Positions 1 to 8,966 of a stretch of DNA of 64,000 nucleotides are shown in pieces. The stretch spans positions 62,001 through 126,000 of the forward strand of contig CAWDLK010000002.1 of the NCBI GenBank assembly GCA_963803165.1, given 5' to 3'. The number at the start of each line of letters is the position of its first letter. Position 1 is the stretch's first letter. The notes beneath the pieces were generated by a model. That model was not told the origin of the DNA and did no database searches. It saw only the letters and a list, made by a program, of their open reading frames with translations. The position numbers and the translations under genes are program-made. The stretch comes from Changshengia sp963803165 (GTDB lineage: Bacteria > Chloroflexota > Dormibacteria > Aeolococcales > Aeolococcaceae).

Positions 1-420
1 TTCAAGCTCGCCCACGCCGAGGGCCGCCTCCCCGCCGAGCAGGATGCCGCGGCGAGGATCACCGTCGAGCCCACCGCCGAGGTGCTGGCCCAGGGGGTGG
101 CGCTCACCCTCGAGGAGCTCTCCGGCAGGGAGCCGCTGCCCCCCGCGCTCTACCTGGGCGGCGGCGGCGCCTCCCTCCCCGAGGTGGGCCAGCAGCTCCG
201 CGCCCTGGACTGGACGGAGATGGGGATGGAGCGCCAGCCTCTGATCAAGGTGCTGGGCCCGGCCGACGTCCAGGGCATCCACGACTCCACCGGCCTCCTG
301 GTCGGCAGCCAGGATGTCACCCCGATGGGGCTTGCGTATCATGCGGTGTCCCTGGAAGATGACGCGGACGAGCCCCTGGGTGGCCTGATGCGGCGCGTCA
401 TGAAGGCGATGAAGGTGTGA
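1..420 (+). CDS. C-terminal part of an actin-like ATPase (FtsA/PilM type), 5' end outside the window
   Basis: The frame is open from the first base and ends at TGA 418-420, giving 139 residues. A glycine-rich segment (LYLGGGGASLPEV) followed by a late DVTPMGLAYHA motif resembles the last nucleotide-binding loop and final helix of FtsA/PilM-type actin-fold ATPases. Such proteins assemble cell-division or type IV pilus machinery at the membrane. The next gene encodes a membrane protein 10 nt downstream and a prepilin peptidase lies 4 kb on, which favours a PilM-like role. That choice is inferred from context only; no catalytic residue is visible in this fragment. Confidence 0.5.
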   Translation, partial: FKLAHAEGRLPAEQDAAARITVEPTAEVLAQGVALTLEELSGREPLPPALYLGGGGASLPEVGQQLRALDWTEMGMERQPLIKVLGPADVQGIHDSTGLLVGSQDVTPMGLAYHAVSLEDDADEPLGGLMRRVMKAMKV

Positions 421-430
421 GGCCCGCGGA

Positions 431-2363
431 ATGGCCAAGAGGCTGATCTACGTAGGGCAGGACGACGACGTCTCGGACCTGGCCGGCAAGATGCAGGCGG
501 CCGATCCGGGCGACGAGGTGGCCATGGTCGTGCCCGCCGGCGCCCAGGCCTTCCAGTCGCCGCTCAACGTCCGCCTGCTCCGGAGCGTCGCCGCCCGTCG
601 CGGCCTCTCCACCTCGGTGGTGACCCCCGACCCGCGCATCCAGGAGCTGGCCCGAGGCGTCGGGGTCTCCGCCTTCAGCTCGGTGGCCGCCTACGAGGGT
701 GGCGTGCCGGTCACGGTGCGCCCCAACGGGCCCGCCCCCTACCGGGGGACGGTCCCGCCGCCCCGGCCCCAGGCTCCCTTCCTGCCCCGGGCGCCGGGGC
801 CCCCCGGGCCGGCAACGGCTCTGGCCGCACCGCCCGGGACCGCGCCCGTCGCTCCCCAGAGCCCCTGGGCCCCACCCCCTGGCCGCGCCCCGCTCGGGCC
901 GGCCGCCGCGCCGCCGCCTCTCGCCCCCGGTCCGCGGACGGGGGGCACCTGGGCGCCGCTTCCCGAGCCCGCCCGCCTGGGAGGAGCCACCGCCACCCTG
1001 GGAGGCTGCCCGCTCGCGCGCCGCGTTCCAGTCGGGAGTGGCCGAAACTGGCCAGGCCGCGCAGCGCCCCGCGCCGCCGTCCGGACCGCCGGGCCGGCGG
1101 CCGCTCCAGGGTCCGCTGCTGGGGCCCCCGCCGGGCCGCTTCCGCGCCCTGCTCCGCAACCGCACCGCGCTGACCTTCACCGCGATCGGGCTGGTGGTCA
1201 TCCTGCTGGTGGCCTTCCTGGTGTTCAGCCCCTCCGCCACGGTGACCGTCACCATCGCGGAGCAGCCGCTGACCGTGAACCCGACCATCCAGGGCACGGC
1301 CACCCCCTCCCAGGCGAGCCAGCCCAACTTCGTGCTCGGCAAGGTGGTGAGCGACACCACCAGCCAGACCTTCCCGGTCAACCCGTCGGGCACCCAGACG
1401 GTGCCGGCGGTGGCCGCCACCGGAAGCGTCGTGCTCACCGGCGACAGTGCCGTGTGCAGCACCGGGTATTTCATCGGCCCGGGAGAGCTCCTCTTCGAGA
1501 CCACCGCGGGCATCCAGTTCTCCGCCCCCAACACGACGGGGTTCACCATCCAGGAGCCGAGCTGCACCAGCACCGTCGCGGTGACGGCCGTGGCCGGCGG
1601 CAGTCAGGGCATCGTGCCCGCCGCTGCCATCTCGATATGGCTCAACACCCCGTGCACCGGCGGCGGCGCCTGTGCTCCGGGGTCCATCACGGTCGCGAAC
1701 CCGGCACAGACGACGGGCGGGGCCAACGCCACCACCCAGGCCATCGCCAGCGCGTCGGACGTGGCCACCTGGCAGGCCCAGCTCAACCAGGTCGAGACCC
1801 AGCTCGGCGACACCGCCACCAACGACCTCAACGCCAAGGCCGGCCAGGACAAGCCCGCCGTCGACCCCAACGGCGACGGCAAGAGCGTCACCTTCGCGGT
1901 CGCCCCCACCAGCTTCACCTCGGTCGCCGCCGGCACGGTGATGAACGCGGAGACCATCACCGTCACCATGACCGCCCAGGAGACCGTCTACGACCCGGCC
2001 GCGGTCCAGGCCGACGTGCTGGCCGACCTCCAGAAGTCGACCAACCTCCCCTCCGGGGACACCCTCATCCCCAGCCAGCTCACCCTCAAGAAGGTGCAGG
2101 TCATCCAGTCGGGGAGCGATGGCACCTTCGCGCTCTCGGTGGAGGGGGTGGACTACTACCACCCGCAGGTCAGCCTCGGCCAGATCGACACCCAGCTCAC
2201 CGGGCACAACCCGTCCGACGTCTTCGGCATCATCCAGCAGCAGATCCCCGACGTGCGCAGCGTCGACGTGCACGTCACCCCGGTGCAGCTCTTCTACATG
2301 CCCTTCTTCAGCTCCCACATCAAGATCGTCGAGACGTTCGTCACCCCCGGGAACGCCTCGTGA
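431..2363 (+). CDS. Membrane protein with baseplate J/gp47-like extracytoplasmic domain, apparent frameshift
   Basis: Two frames are needed. From ATG 431 the first frame gives a compact alpha/beta domain of about 95 residues (MAKRLIYVGQ...), then a Pro/Ala-rich linker. The second frame carries the rest of the linker (PPAWEEPPPPWE), one transmembrane helix at about 1171-1224, and a long Thr/Val/Ser-rich domain to TGA 2361-2363. The late part resembles baseplate J/gp47-like domains in proteins encoded beside pilus and division genes of Gram-positive-type phyla. The frame change lies between about 940 and 985, near the 6-G run 940-945; one extra base would explain it. Whole length would be about 640 residues. 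Topology would be cytoplasmic N-domain, linker, helix, external domain. Function unknown. Confidence 0.55.
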
Positions 2364-2377
2364 GCAGCGCGGGCTGA

Positions 2378-2833
2378 GTGCTGGCCGGGATCCGCAGCGT
2401 GAGCGCGAGCTGCGCCGCCATCGGCGTCGACCCGGGCACCCGGCGGGTGGGCCTGGCCGGCGCCGACCCCACTGGGACCATCGCCACCCCGCTGCGCACG
2501 CTGGAGCGGCGCCATCCGCGTTTCTGGGCGGAGCTGCAGGAGGCCTGCACGGAGCGCGGCTGCCGCCTCCTGGTGATCGGCCTCCCCCGGCGGCTCGACG
2601 GGTCGGAGGGTGAGGCGGCGTCCGCGGCCCGCAGCTTCGCCGCCGACGCCGAGCGGCGGCTCGGGGTGCGCGTCGAGATGTGGGACGAGTGGCTGAGCAC
2701 CGCCCAGGCGGAGCGCGCCCTGATCGCCGGCGGGGTCCGGCGCGCCGACCGCCGGGGCCGGGTGGACGCGGTCGCCGCCAGCCTGATCCTGCAGAGCTAC
2801 CTGGACGCCCACCCCGGGAGCTCGGACCGGTGA
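2378..2833 (+). CDS. ruvX: YqgF/RuvX-type Holliday junction resolvase-like nuclease
   Basis: RuvX (YqgF) is an RNase H-fold nuclease linked to Holliday junction resolution and 16S rRNA 5'-end processing. Seen here: an N-terminal GVDPGTRRVGLA strand-loop with the first catalytic Asp, VIGLPRRLDG in the middle, WDEWLSTAQAE late, and a C-terminal RADRRGRVDAVAAS with the last acidic residue. Length 151 aa is normal for the family. GTG 2378 is used; an in-frame GTG at 2399 is equally possible because conserved residues begin only after it. The TGA overlaps the GTG start of mltG (GTGA at 2830), so the two are probably co-translated. Confidence 0.9.
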   Translation: MLAGIRSVSASCAAIGVDPGTRRVGLAGADPTGTIATPLRTLERRHPRFWAELQEACTERGCRLLVIGLPRRLDGSEGEAASAARSFAADAERRLGVRVEMWDEWLSTAQAERALIAGGVRRADRRGRVDAVAASLILQSYLDAHPGSSDR

Positions 2834-3852
2834 GGCGCGGCCAGCAGGGCAGGCTCGGGGTGATGTTCGCCCTCATCGCGGTGATCGTGGTGCTGATCGC
2901 GGCGGCCGGAGGCATCGTCCTCTACGGCCACGTCGAGCTCGAGGCGGTCGGTGCGGGCAACCCGCTGGTGATCACGGTGAGGAGCGGCGAGAGCGTGGAC
3001 CAGCTGGCCGACACCCTGGAGAGCGACGGTCTGATCAAGAGCGCCCTCTTCTTCTCCGCCTACGCCCGGCTCCGCGGCGTGCACCTGAAGGCCGGCGAGT
3101 ACCGGCTCGACTCCGCCATGGGCGCCAGCGAGATGATCGACGTCCTGGAGTCCTCCCCCTTCTGTCCCGGGGTCACCTTCGTGATCCCCGAGGGGTACAC
3201 GGTGGACGAGATCGCCGACCGGATCGCGGCCACCAAGGGATTGGACGTGACCCGCCAGCAGTACCTGGCCGCGCTCGCCCAGGGCGGCTACGACGCGCCC
3301 TTCCTCGACATCCGGCCCGCCGGCGACACCTCCCTGGAGGGGTTCCTCTTCCCGGCCACCTACACGGTGCCCGACTGCGCCAGCGCCCGCTACGTGGTCC
3401 AGCAGCAGCTCAACGCCTTCGCCACCAACGTGGTCCCCAAGCTGCCCGCCTCGGCCACCCAGGCCTACGCCGACCTGATCACCGCCTCGATCATCCAGGC
3501 CGAGGCGAGGTTCGCCGCCGACTTCCCGCTGGTGGCGTCGGTGGTCGACAACCGGCTCTCCGACCACATCAACCTCCAGATCGACGCCATCGTGATGTAC
3601 GGCCTGCACATGTCGGGGCAGGCGATGTCGTTTGCCGACGAAGGCATCGAGACCCCTTACAACAGCTACATGAACGCCGGCCTGCCGCCCACCCCGATCG
3701 GCAACCCCGGGCTGGCGACCCTCGAGGGCGCGCTCAGCCCGGCCTCGACCGCCTACCTCTTCTACGTGACCGACGCGTGCGGGCACAACCACTATTCGGT
3801 CACCGAAGCCCAGCACGAGCAGCAGGTCTCCCAGTATCAGAGCTCGTGTTGA
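2830..3852 (+). CDS. mltG: Endolytic murein transglycosylase MltG (YceG-like)
   Basis: MltG cleaves nascent peptidoglycan glycan strands at the membrane and helps set chain termination. The 340-aa protein has one N-terminal transmembrane helix (residues about 12-33), a LysM-like segment with VRSGESVDQLADTL, and the YceG catalytic domain. The expected catalytic Glu lies in TASIIQAEARF; family motifs EGFLFPATY and GLPPTPIGNPG are present. The start is GTG 2830, overlapping the ruvX stop. The ruvX-mltG-aroE order is common in Gram-positive-type phyla, which supports the call. Confidence 0.92.
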   Translation: MRRGQQGRLGVMFALIAVIVVLIAAAGGIVLYGHVELEAVGAGNPLVITVRSGESVDQLADTLESDGLIKSALFFSAYARLRGVHLKAGEYRLDSAMGASEMIDVLESSPFCPGVTFVIPEGYTVDEIADRIAATKGLDVTRQQYLAALAQGGYDAPFLDIRPAGDTSLEGFLFPATYTVPDCASARYVVQQQLNAFATNVVPKLPASATQAYADLITASIIQAEARFAADFPLVASVVDNRLSDHINLQIDAIVMYGLHMSGQAMSFADEGIETPYNSYMNAGLPPTPIGNPGLATLEGALSPASTAYLFYVTDACGHNHYSVTEAQHEQQVSQYQSSC

Positions 3853-3871
3853 GCGGAACGGCGAGCTGAGC

Positions 3872-4714
3872 GTGGCGGTGGCGGCGGAGGGGCTCCGGCT
3901 GGGGCTGATCGGCTCGGGGATCGAGCACTCACCGTCGCCGGCGATGCAGCGGGCCGCGCTCCGCGCCCGCGAGCTGGACGGCGACTACGCGGTGCTCGAC
4001 GTCACCCCCGAGGAGCTGCCCGGGGTGCTCGCCCGGCTGCGCGCCGGCGAGCTCTCCGGCTGCAACGTCACCGTCCCCTACAAGGCGGCGCTGGCGGCGG
4101 CCTGCGACCGGCTGGAGGGGGACGCGGCGCTCTGCGCCGCGGTCAACACCGTGCTGGTGCGGGACGGGGAGCTGGTCGGCGAGAACACCGACGCGCGCGG
4201 CTTCGAGCTGGCCCTCGCCTCCCAGCGTCTGCGGCCCGAGGCCGGTGGGCGGGGGCTGGTGCTGGGGGCGGGCGGCGCCGCCGCGGCCTGCGTCCTCGCC
4301 CTCTCCCGGATGGGCATGGCCGACGTGGTGGTGGTGGCCCGCCGTGCCGAACAGGCGGCGGACCTCTGCCGCCGGATCGCCCCGGGCTCGGCGCGCGCGC
4401 TGGCGTGGGACGACGGCGAGTCGATGGAGCTCGCCGCCCGCGCGGCCGACCTCCTGGTCAACGCGGCCGGGGTCGGGACGGTGGGCCTCCCGGTCGGCCT
4501 GGACCGGCTCCCGTCCCGGTGCATCGTCGTCGACCTCCGCTACCGGCCCCGCCCGGTCGACGTGGTGGCCGCGGCCCGGGAGCGGGGCCTCCGCGCCGCC
4601 GACGGGGTGGAGATGCTCCTCTTCCAGGGGATGCTGAGCTTCCAGCTCTGGACCGGCACGGACGCGCCGTGGCACGCCGCGCGCGCCGCCCTCGAGGAGG
4701 CGCTCTGCCGGTGA
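3872..4714 (+). CDS. aroE: Shikimate dehydrogenase
   Basis: AroE reduces 3-dehydroshikimate to shikimate with NADPH in the chorismate pathway. The 280-aa protein has the N-terminal substrate motif HSPSPAMQ, the catalytic Lys71 in NVTVPYK, its partner Asp in ENTDARGF, a Rossmann glycine loop (LGAGGAAAA), and the C-terminal LFQGMLSFQLWTG motif. The GTG start at 3872 gives normal length. The other shikimate genes (aroC, aroKB, aroQ) lie 3-7 kb downstream, separated by pilus-type and membrane genes. Confidence 0.95.
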   Translation: MAVAAEGLRLGLIGSGIEHSPSPAMQRAALRARELDGDYAVLDVTPEELPGVLARLRAGELSGCNVTVPYKAALAAACDRLEGDAALCAAVNTVLVRDGELVGENTDARGFELALASQRLRPEAGGRGLVLGAGGAAAACVLALSRMGMADVVVVARRAEQAADLCRRIAPGSARALAWDDGESMELAARAADLLVNAAGVGTVGLPVGLDRLPSRCIVVDLRYRPRPVDVVAAARERGLRAADGVEMLLFQGMLSFQLWTGTDAPWHAARAALEEALCR

Positions 4715-5472
4715 ACGTCGCATTCACCATCGTCGCGGGGGTGGCCGGCGCCGCGCTGGGGCTGGGCGACGGCTGGCTCAACGTCCTGCTCGAGCGGCTG
4801 GAGGGGCTCCGCGCCGAGGAGGACCAGGAGCGCGCCGAGTACGAGGCGGAGGTCGCCACGCAGGCCGAGGAGGCCCGCGGGCGGGGCGAGGCGCCCGAGC
4901 CCGCTCCGGCCTGGCTGCCCGAGCGCTACGGGTGGACCTGGCTCGAGTGGGGCGCCGCCCCGGTGTTGGGGGCGCTCGCCTTCGGCCTCTTCGCCGCTCA
5001 CGGGGGCCTGACCTGGGCGACCGTGGAGACCCTCCTCTGGATGGCGGTGTTCGTCCAGGTCGTCACCTTCGATCTCAAGCACCGGCTGATCCTCGACAAG
5101 GTCACCTACCCCGCCCTGGTCCTGGCCCTGGCGCTCTCCGCGGTCACTCCCGGTGTCTCGTTCTTCCGGGCCCTGATCGGAGCGGCGGTGATCGGCGGCT
5201 TCTTCCTGCTCTTCCACTTCCTCTCCCGCCGCGGCATCGGGCTGGGCGACGTCAAGCTGGCGGCCCTGGTCGGTGCGGTGACCGGTCTCGGCTTCGACAG
5301 CCCGTCGCACCTCCAGGCCGTCTACGCGGTGGCCTACGGCGTCTTCCTGGGCGGCGCGGTGGCGCTGCTGCTCCTGGTGACCCGGGTGCGCAGCCTCAAG
5401 GACCCGATCCCGTACGGCCCGTTCCTCTGCGCCGGCGCGGCGCTGGCGATCTTCCTCGCGTCCGCCGGCTGA
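4711..5472 (+). CDS. Prepilin peptidase, A24A family
   Basis: This membrane aspartic protease would remove the leader from type IV prepilin-like proteins. Both catalytic Asp motifs are visible: FDLKHRLILDK and GLGDVKLAALVG. The protein is 253 aa with about six hydrophobic segments. The N-terminal region holds a charged, Glu-rich stretch and lacks the CxxC pairs of the classical PilD methyltransferase domain, so it may only cleave and not N-methylate. The GTG start overlaps the aroE TGA (4711-4714). With the actin-like ATPase at the left edge it hints at a type IV pilus or secretion locus to the left. Confidence 0.85.
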   Translation: MNVAFTIVAGVAGAALGLGDGWLNVLLERLEGLRAEEDQERAEYEAEVATQAEEARGRGEAPEPAPAWLPERYGWTWLEWGAAPVLGALAFGLFAAHGGLTWATVETLLWMAVFVQVVTFDLKHRLILDKVTYPALVLALALSAVTPGVSFFRALIGAAVIGGFFLLFHFLSRRGIGLGDVKLAALVGAVTGLGFDSPSHLQAVYAVAYGVFLGGAVALLLLVTRVRSLKDPIPYGPFLCAGAALAIFLASAG

Positions 5473-5550
5473 GCGGCGTCAGCGGGGGCTCACGACCGGC
5501 GCGCGCGCGGCTCGCCGGACCCCGACCGGATGCCGCATGATGGCGGCGCC

Positions 5551-6126
5551 ATGACGTCGCACCTGCTCGCCGGTGAGAGCGTGATCGCCGTCGAGCGCCA
5601 GCACGTCGCCGTGCTGGTGCCGGCGGCCGCCGTCGCCGTGGTCTGCCTCGGCGTCCCCCTGGTGCTCATCCAGCTGGTTCCCGGCACGGTTCTGGGCCAC
5701 GGCGTGGGCACCGCCAAGGCGATCGCCGACGCCGTGGTGGCGGTGGTGGTGGCGGGCTGGTTCCTGCTCCGGGTGCTGCGCTGGCGCTGCCAGACCTACA
5801 CCCTCACCACCCACCGGATCGTGCTCTCCCGCGGGGTGGTCTCGCGCGTCACCGAGTCGATCGCCCTGGACCGCATCCAGGACACCGTGGTGCGCCGCCC
5901 GCTGGCGGACCGCCTGATCAGGTCGGGGTCGGTGGAGATCCAGTCCGCCGGCCGTGACGGCACCGAGATCCTCCGGCTGGTGCCCCGACCCGAGCGCTTC
6001 TACACCCAGATCCTCCAGGCCATCGAGGACTACCGCCACCTGGCGCTGGGCTACGAGGTGCCCGAGACGGCGGCCGAGGGTCCCGAGCAGCAGCCCGTCC
6101 CCCGCGGTGCCGGCGGAGGGGTCTGA
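5551..6126 (+). CDS. Membrane protein with bacterial PH (bPH2/DUF304) domain
   Basis: The protein is 191 aa from ATG 5551 (an upstream ATG at 5530 would add 7 residues). Two hydrophobic segments lie in the first third. They are followed by a bPH2 core typical of DUF304: YTLTTHRIVLSRGVVSRVTESIALDRIQD, here split as YTLTTHRIVLSRGV and ESIALDRIQDTVVR. The C-terminal tail is Pro/Gly-rich. Such proteins sit in the membrane with a cytoplasmic PH-like fold; the molecular role is unknown. It ends 20 bp before the convergent membrane protein gene. Confidence 0.75.
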   Translation: MTSHLLAGESVIAVERQHVAVLVPAAAVAVVCLGVPLVLIQLVPGTVLGHGVGTAKAIADAVVAVVVAGWFLLRVLRWRCQTYTLTTHRIVLSRGVVSRVTESIALDRIQDTVVRRPLADRLIRSGSVEIQSAGRDGTEILRLVPRPERFYTQILQAIEDYRHLALGYEVPETAAEGPEQQPVPRGAGGGV

Positions 6127-6145
6127 CCGCCCCGAGGACACGGGC

Positions 6146-7576
6146 TCAGCGGGCCACCAGGGTCATGGTCCAGCCCTCGGGGTTGAGGGGGATGACGACC
6201 GTCGTGCCGGGTGCCGCCGCCTCGAGACGCTGGACCTGGGCGTCCCAGTGCAGGTCGAGGTAGGGGGGGTACACCCAGTCCCGCGGGACACCGTCGACGG
6301 CGGTGACCAGGAGGAGGAGGCCCGCCACCCCCACCGCCGCCCGCGCCCCGGCGTCCCCCACCCGGCGCAGGCCCCTCTCCCGGGCGCTGCTCCGCCGCCG
6401 CCTCCTCTCCCGCCGCAGCCCGTCCGCCACCAGCCAGCCCAGCGAGAGGGCGAAGGCGAGCAGCGGGTAGAGGAAGTAGCGGAGCGCACCGGGGTGGAAC
6501 GCGACGACGTCGGCGGGCGTGCCGAGGTCCGGCCAGCGCGGCGGCGGGATCGCCGGCGAGATCAGTGCGAGCGCCAGCTCGAGCGCCGCGAAGAGGCAGA
6601 AGCCGCGGAGGATCGCCGGGCCGCGCCAGGCCGCCCCGGCACAGGCGGCCACCGGGATCGCGGCGAGGAGCGTGAGGGCGAGCGCGCTCTCCTCCAGGGG
6701 AGATCCCGCCAGGCCGGCGAGACCGTGGGCGCCGACCACCAGCCCGAGGGTCACCTGGCGGCCCAGCAGGGTGACGAGGGTGAGCGGCCCGGCGGCCAGG
6801 GCTCCGGCCAGCCGCTCGGCGGTCGCCGAGGTCAGGAGCACGCCGACCTGGACGGCGGCGACGGCGGAGTTGGCCGCGAGCACCGCCAGCCTGTGGCGGT
6901 CCCCGCGGTCGCGCAGCCACCGCCAGGCCGCGATCGGCTCCAGCAGGATCGAGTACGGACCGGTCAGTCCCGAGACGACCAGGACCACGCCGTCGCAGAG
7001 CCACCCCCAGCGGCGGGCCGGGCGCCCGGCGAAGACCACCAGGAAGGCGATCAGCGCCAGGTGCCACTGGGCGTTGGTGAGGTTGCCGCTGGTGTCGTAC
7101 GCGTTGGGCAGGACGATCACCAGCACGGCGATGAGGAGCCGCGCCGCCGTGCTGGGGATGGCGGACGCCATCCGCGAGGAGACCAGGTAGCAGATGCCCC
7201 CGACCTCCACGAGAAGGGCCACGAGGTTGAAGAGGGTCGGCGCCAGGGCGGTGGGGAGGAGCAGCGAGAGCGCCGCGCCCAGCCGCTGGAGGAGCACCAG
7301 GTAGCCGGCGTCGGGCTGGAAGAGGGTGCTGAGCGGGCCCTGCGAGTAGGCGTCGCGGTACCAGATGCCGTCGTCCGCGTAGAACTGCGCGTGGAGGAGG
7401 AGCGAGGGCAGGTGCGAGAACCAGAGCGCCGCCGTGGCCAGGGCGATGCCGAGCAGGCACCAGCCGGGGTGACGGGCGAGAAGCCGGGGCCAGGCCCACC
7501 GGCGCTCCTCGCGGGTGCCACCACCGGCGGCGGTTCCGGCGTCGAGGGCCGGCCGCGACGCAGCCTCCGCACCCAT
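6146..7576 (-). CDS. Polytopic membrane protein, possibly glycosyltransferase-C-like
   Basis: I do not recognise this protein. From ATG 7576 it is 476 aa with about ten hydrophobic segments and short charged loops. An early external loop with YADDGIWYRD and a C-terminal segment (PPYLDLHWDAQVQRLEA, then an AAPGTTVVIPLNP strand) recall GT-C/dolichyl-mannosyltransferase-like proteins in which an Asp-rich first loop is catalytic. The frame is open upstream to 7912, but that extension overlaps aroC and is rich in Arg/Pro, so ATG 7576 is preferred. It is transcribed against its neighbours and probably has its own promoter. Confidence 0.6.
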   Translation of the reverse strand: MGAEAASRPALDAGTAAGGGTREERRWAWPRLLARHPGWCLLGIALATAALWFSHLPSLLLHAQFYADDGIWYRDAYSQGPLSTLFQPDAGYLVLLQRLGAALSLLLPTALAPTLFNLVALLVEVGGICYLVSSRMASAIPSTAARLLIAVLVIVLPNAYDTSGNLTNAQWHLALIAFLVVFAGRPARRWGWLCDGVVLVVSGLTGPYSILLEPIAAWRWLRDRGDRHRLAVLAANSAVAAVQVGVLLTSATAERLAGALAAGPLTLVTLLGRQVTLGLVVGAHGLAGLAGSPLEESALALTLLAAIPVAACAGAAWRGPAILRGFCLFAALELALALISPAIPPPRWPDLGTPADVVAFHPGALRYFLYPLLAFALSLGWLVADGLRRERRRRRSSARERGLRRVGDAGARAAVGVAGLLLLVTAVDGVPRDWVYPPYLDLHWDAQVQRLEAAAPGTTVVIPLNPEGWTMTLVAR

Positions 7577-7811
7577 CGGCGAGACGGTACCAGGCCGCCG
7601 GAGAGCGTGACGCCGGCGAACCGCCGGCCCGCCCGTGGGGAGCGCGAGGGGGATTCGAGGACGGCGACGGGGATTCGCCCGCTCCGGCCCGTAGAATCGC
7701 TGGCGCAGCCAGCGCCGCTCCCGGCGCACAGAAGGGGTCAGCTCACGCCGTGATGCCGTCCACGCGCCAGATCCAGCCCCCAGCCCCTCCGTCCGTGGCC
7801 GCCTCGCGCCG
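7577..7811. promoter_or_regulatory. Divergent intergenic region upstream of aroC
   Basis: This 235-bp gap separates the minus-strand membrane gene from aroC. A good -10 hexamer TAGAAT lies at 7692-7697, identical to the one before yebC. Just upstream the 9-mer GGGGATTCG occurs twice (7649-7657 and 7669-7677), 20 bp apart. I see no convincing -35. The region probably holds the promoter for the long aroC operon; the repeat could be an activator site. Confidence 0.4.
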
Positions 7812-8966
7812 ATGCTCCGCTTCCTGACCGCCGGGGAGAGCCACGGGCCCCAGCTGACCGTCATCGTCGAGGGCGTTCCGGCCGGCCTGCGCCTCGACGC
7901 CGCGCACGACATCGACCCTCACCTGCGCCGCCGCCAGGGCGGCTACGGCCGCGGCAAGCGCCAGCAGATCGAGCACGACCGGGCCGAGATCGTCGCCGGC
8001 GTCCGCGGCGGGCTCACCCTCGGCTCCCCGATCGGCCTGGTGGTCGTCAACCGCGACTGGGAGCACTGGCGGGGTCCGATGCAGGTGACGGCTGCCGGGT
8101 TCACGCGCAAGCCGGTGAGCCGGGTCCGGCCCGGGCACGCCGACCTCGCCGGGATGCTGAAGTACGGGCTGGTGGACGCCCGCGACGTCCTGGAGCGCGC
8201 CAGCGCGCGGGAGACGGCGGCGCGGGTCGCCGCCGGGGCGGTGGCGCTCACCCTGCTGGGGCGGCTCGGCGTCCGGGTCGGCTCCTGGGTGCAGCGCATC
8301 GGCGACGTCTCCGTCGACTGGCGCGAGGTCGTCGACCAGGCGGCGGTCGAGGCGTCCCCGGTGCGCTGCCCCGACCCGGAGGCGTCGGCGCGGATGGTCG
8401 CCGCCATCGACTCCGCTCGCGAGCGGGGCGACACGCTCGGGGGCACCGCGGTGGTCTCGGCGGCCGGAGTTGTTGCCGGCCTTGGCAGCTACGTGCACTG
8501 GGACCGCAAGCTCGACGGCCTGATCGCCCAGGCGCTCTGCAGCATCCCCTCGGTCAAGGGGGTGGAGCTGGGCGCCGCGGCGCTCGCCGCGCGCTCGCGC
8601 GGATCGGAGGTGCACGACTCCCCCCGCTTCGTCGAGGGCGAGGGATTCCGGCATCTGACCAACCGCCAGGGCGGTCTCACCGGCGGGGTGACCGACGGCG
8701 AGCCGGTGTGGGCGGCGGTCCACTTCAAGCCCATCTCGACGCTGCTCTCGCCGCTGCGCTCGGTCGACGCGCGGAGCGGCGAGGAGGTCAACGCCCACTA
8801 TGAGCGCAGCGACATCTGCGTGGTCCCCGCCGGGGCGGTGGTCGCCGAGGCCATGCTCGGCTGGGTGATCGCCGCCGCCATGATCGAGAAGCTGGGCGGC
8901 GACTCGCTCGCCGAGATGCGGCGCAACCTCGCCGCCTACCGGCGCAGCATCCGCGGGCTGCGGTGA
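7812..8966 (+). CDS. aroC: Chorismate synthase
   Basis: AroC converts 5-enolpyruvylshikimate-3-phosphate to chorismate with reduced FMN. The 384-aa protein begins with FLTAGESHGP and carries VSRVRPGHADLAG, the FMN/substrate motif ERASARETAARVA, and FRHLTNRQGGLTGG late. ATG 7812 gives normal length. It opens the shikimate operon, with the downstream aroKB start overlapping its stop by 4 nt (8963-8966). Confidence 0.96.
   Translation: MLRFLTAGESHGPQLTVIVEGVPAGLRLDAAHDIDPHLRRRQGGYGRGKRQQIEHDRAEIVAGVRGGLTLGSPIGLVVVNRDWEHWRGPMQVTAAGFTRKPVSRVRPGHADLAGMLKYGLVDARDVLERASARETAARVAAGAVALTLLGRLGVRVGSWVQRIGDVSVDWREVVDQAAVEASPVRCPDPEASARMVAAIDSARERGDTLGGTAVVSAAGVVAGLGSYVHWDRKLDGLIAQALCSIPSVKGVELGAAALAARSRGSEVHDSPRFVEGEGFRHLTNRQGGLTGGVTDGEPVWAAVHFKPISTLLSPLRSVDARSGEEVNAHYERSDICVVPAGAVVAEAMLGWVIAAAMIEKLGGDSLAEMRRNLAAYRRSIRGLR

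Noticed and set aside
711..2915. Long antisense ORF over the baseplate-J-like gene and ruvX
   Set aside because: Low-complexity Arg/Gly/Val translation; plus-strand evidence is stronger.
7753..7827. 24-codon ORF overlapping the aroC start
   Set aside because: No ribosome-binding site and Pro/Ser/Arg-biased content; probably chance.
6146..7912. Long N-terminal extension of the minus-strand membrane protein
   Set aside because: The extension overlaps aroC and is Arg/Pro-rich without motif; ATG 7576 fits the first hydrophobic segment better.
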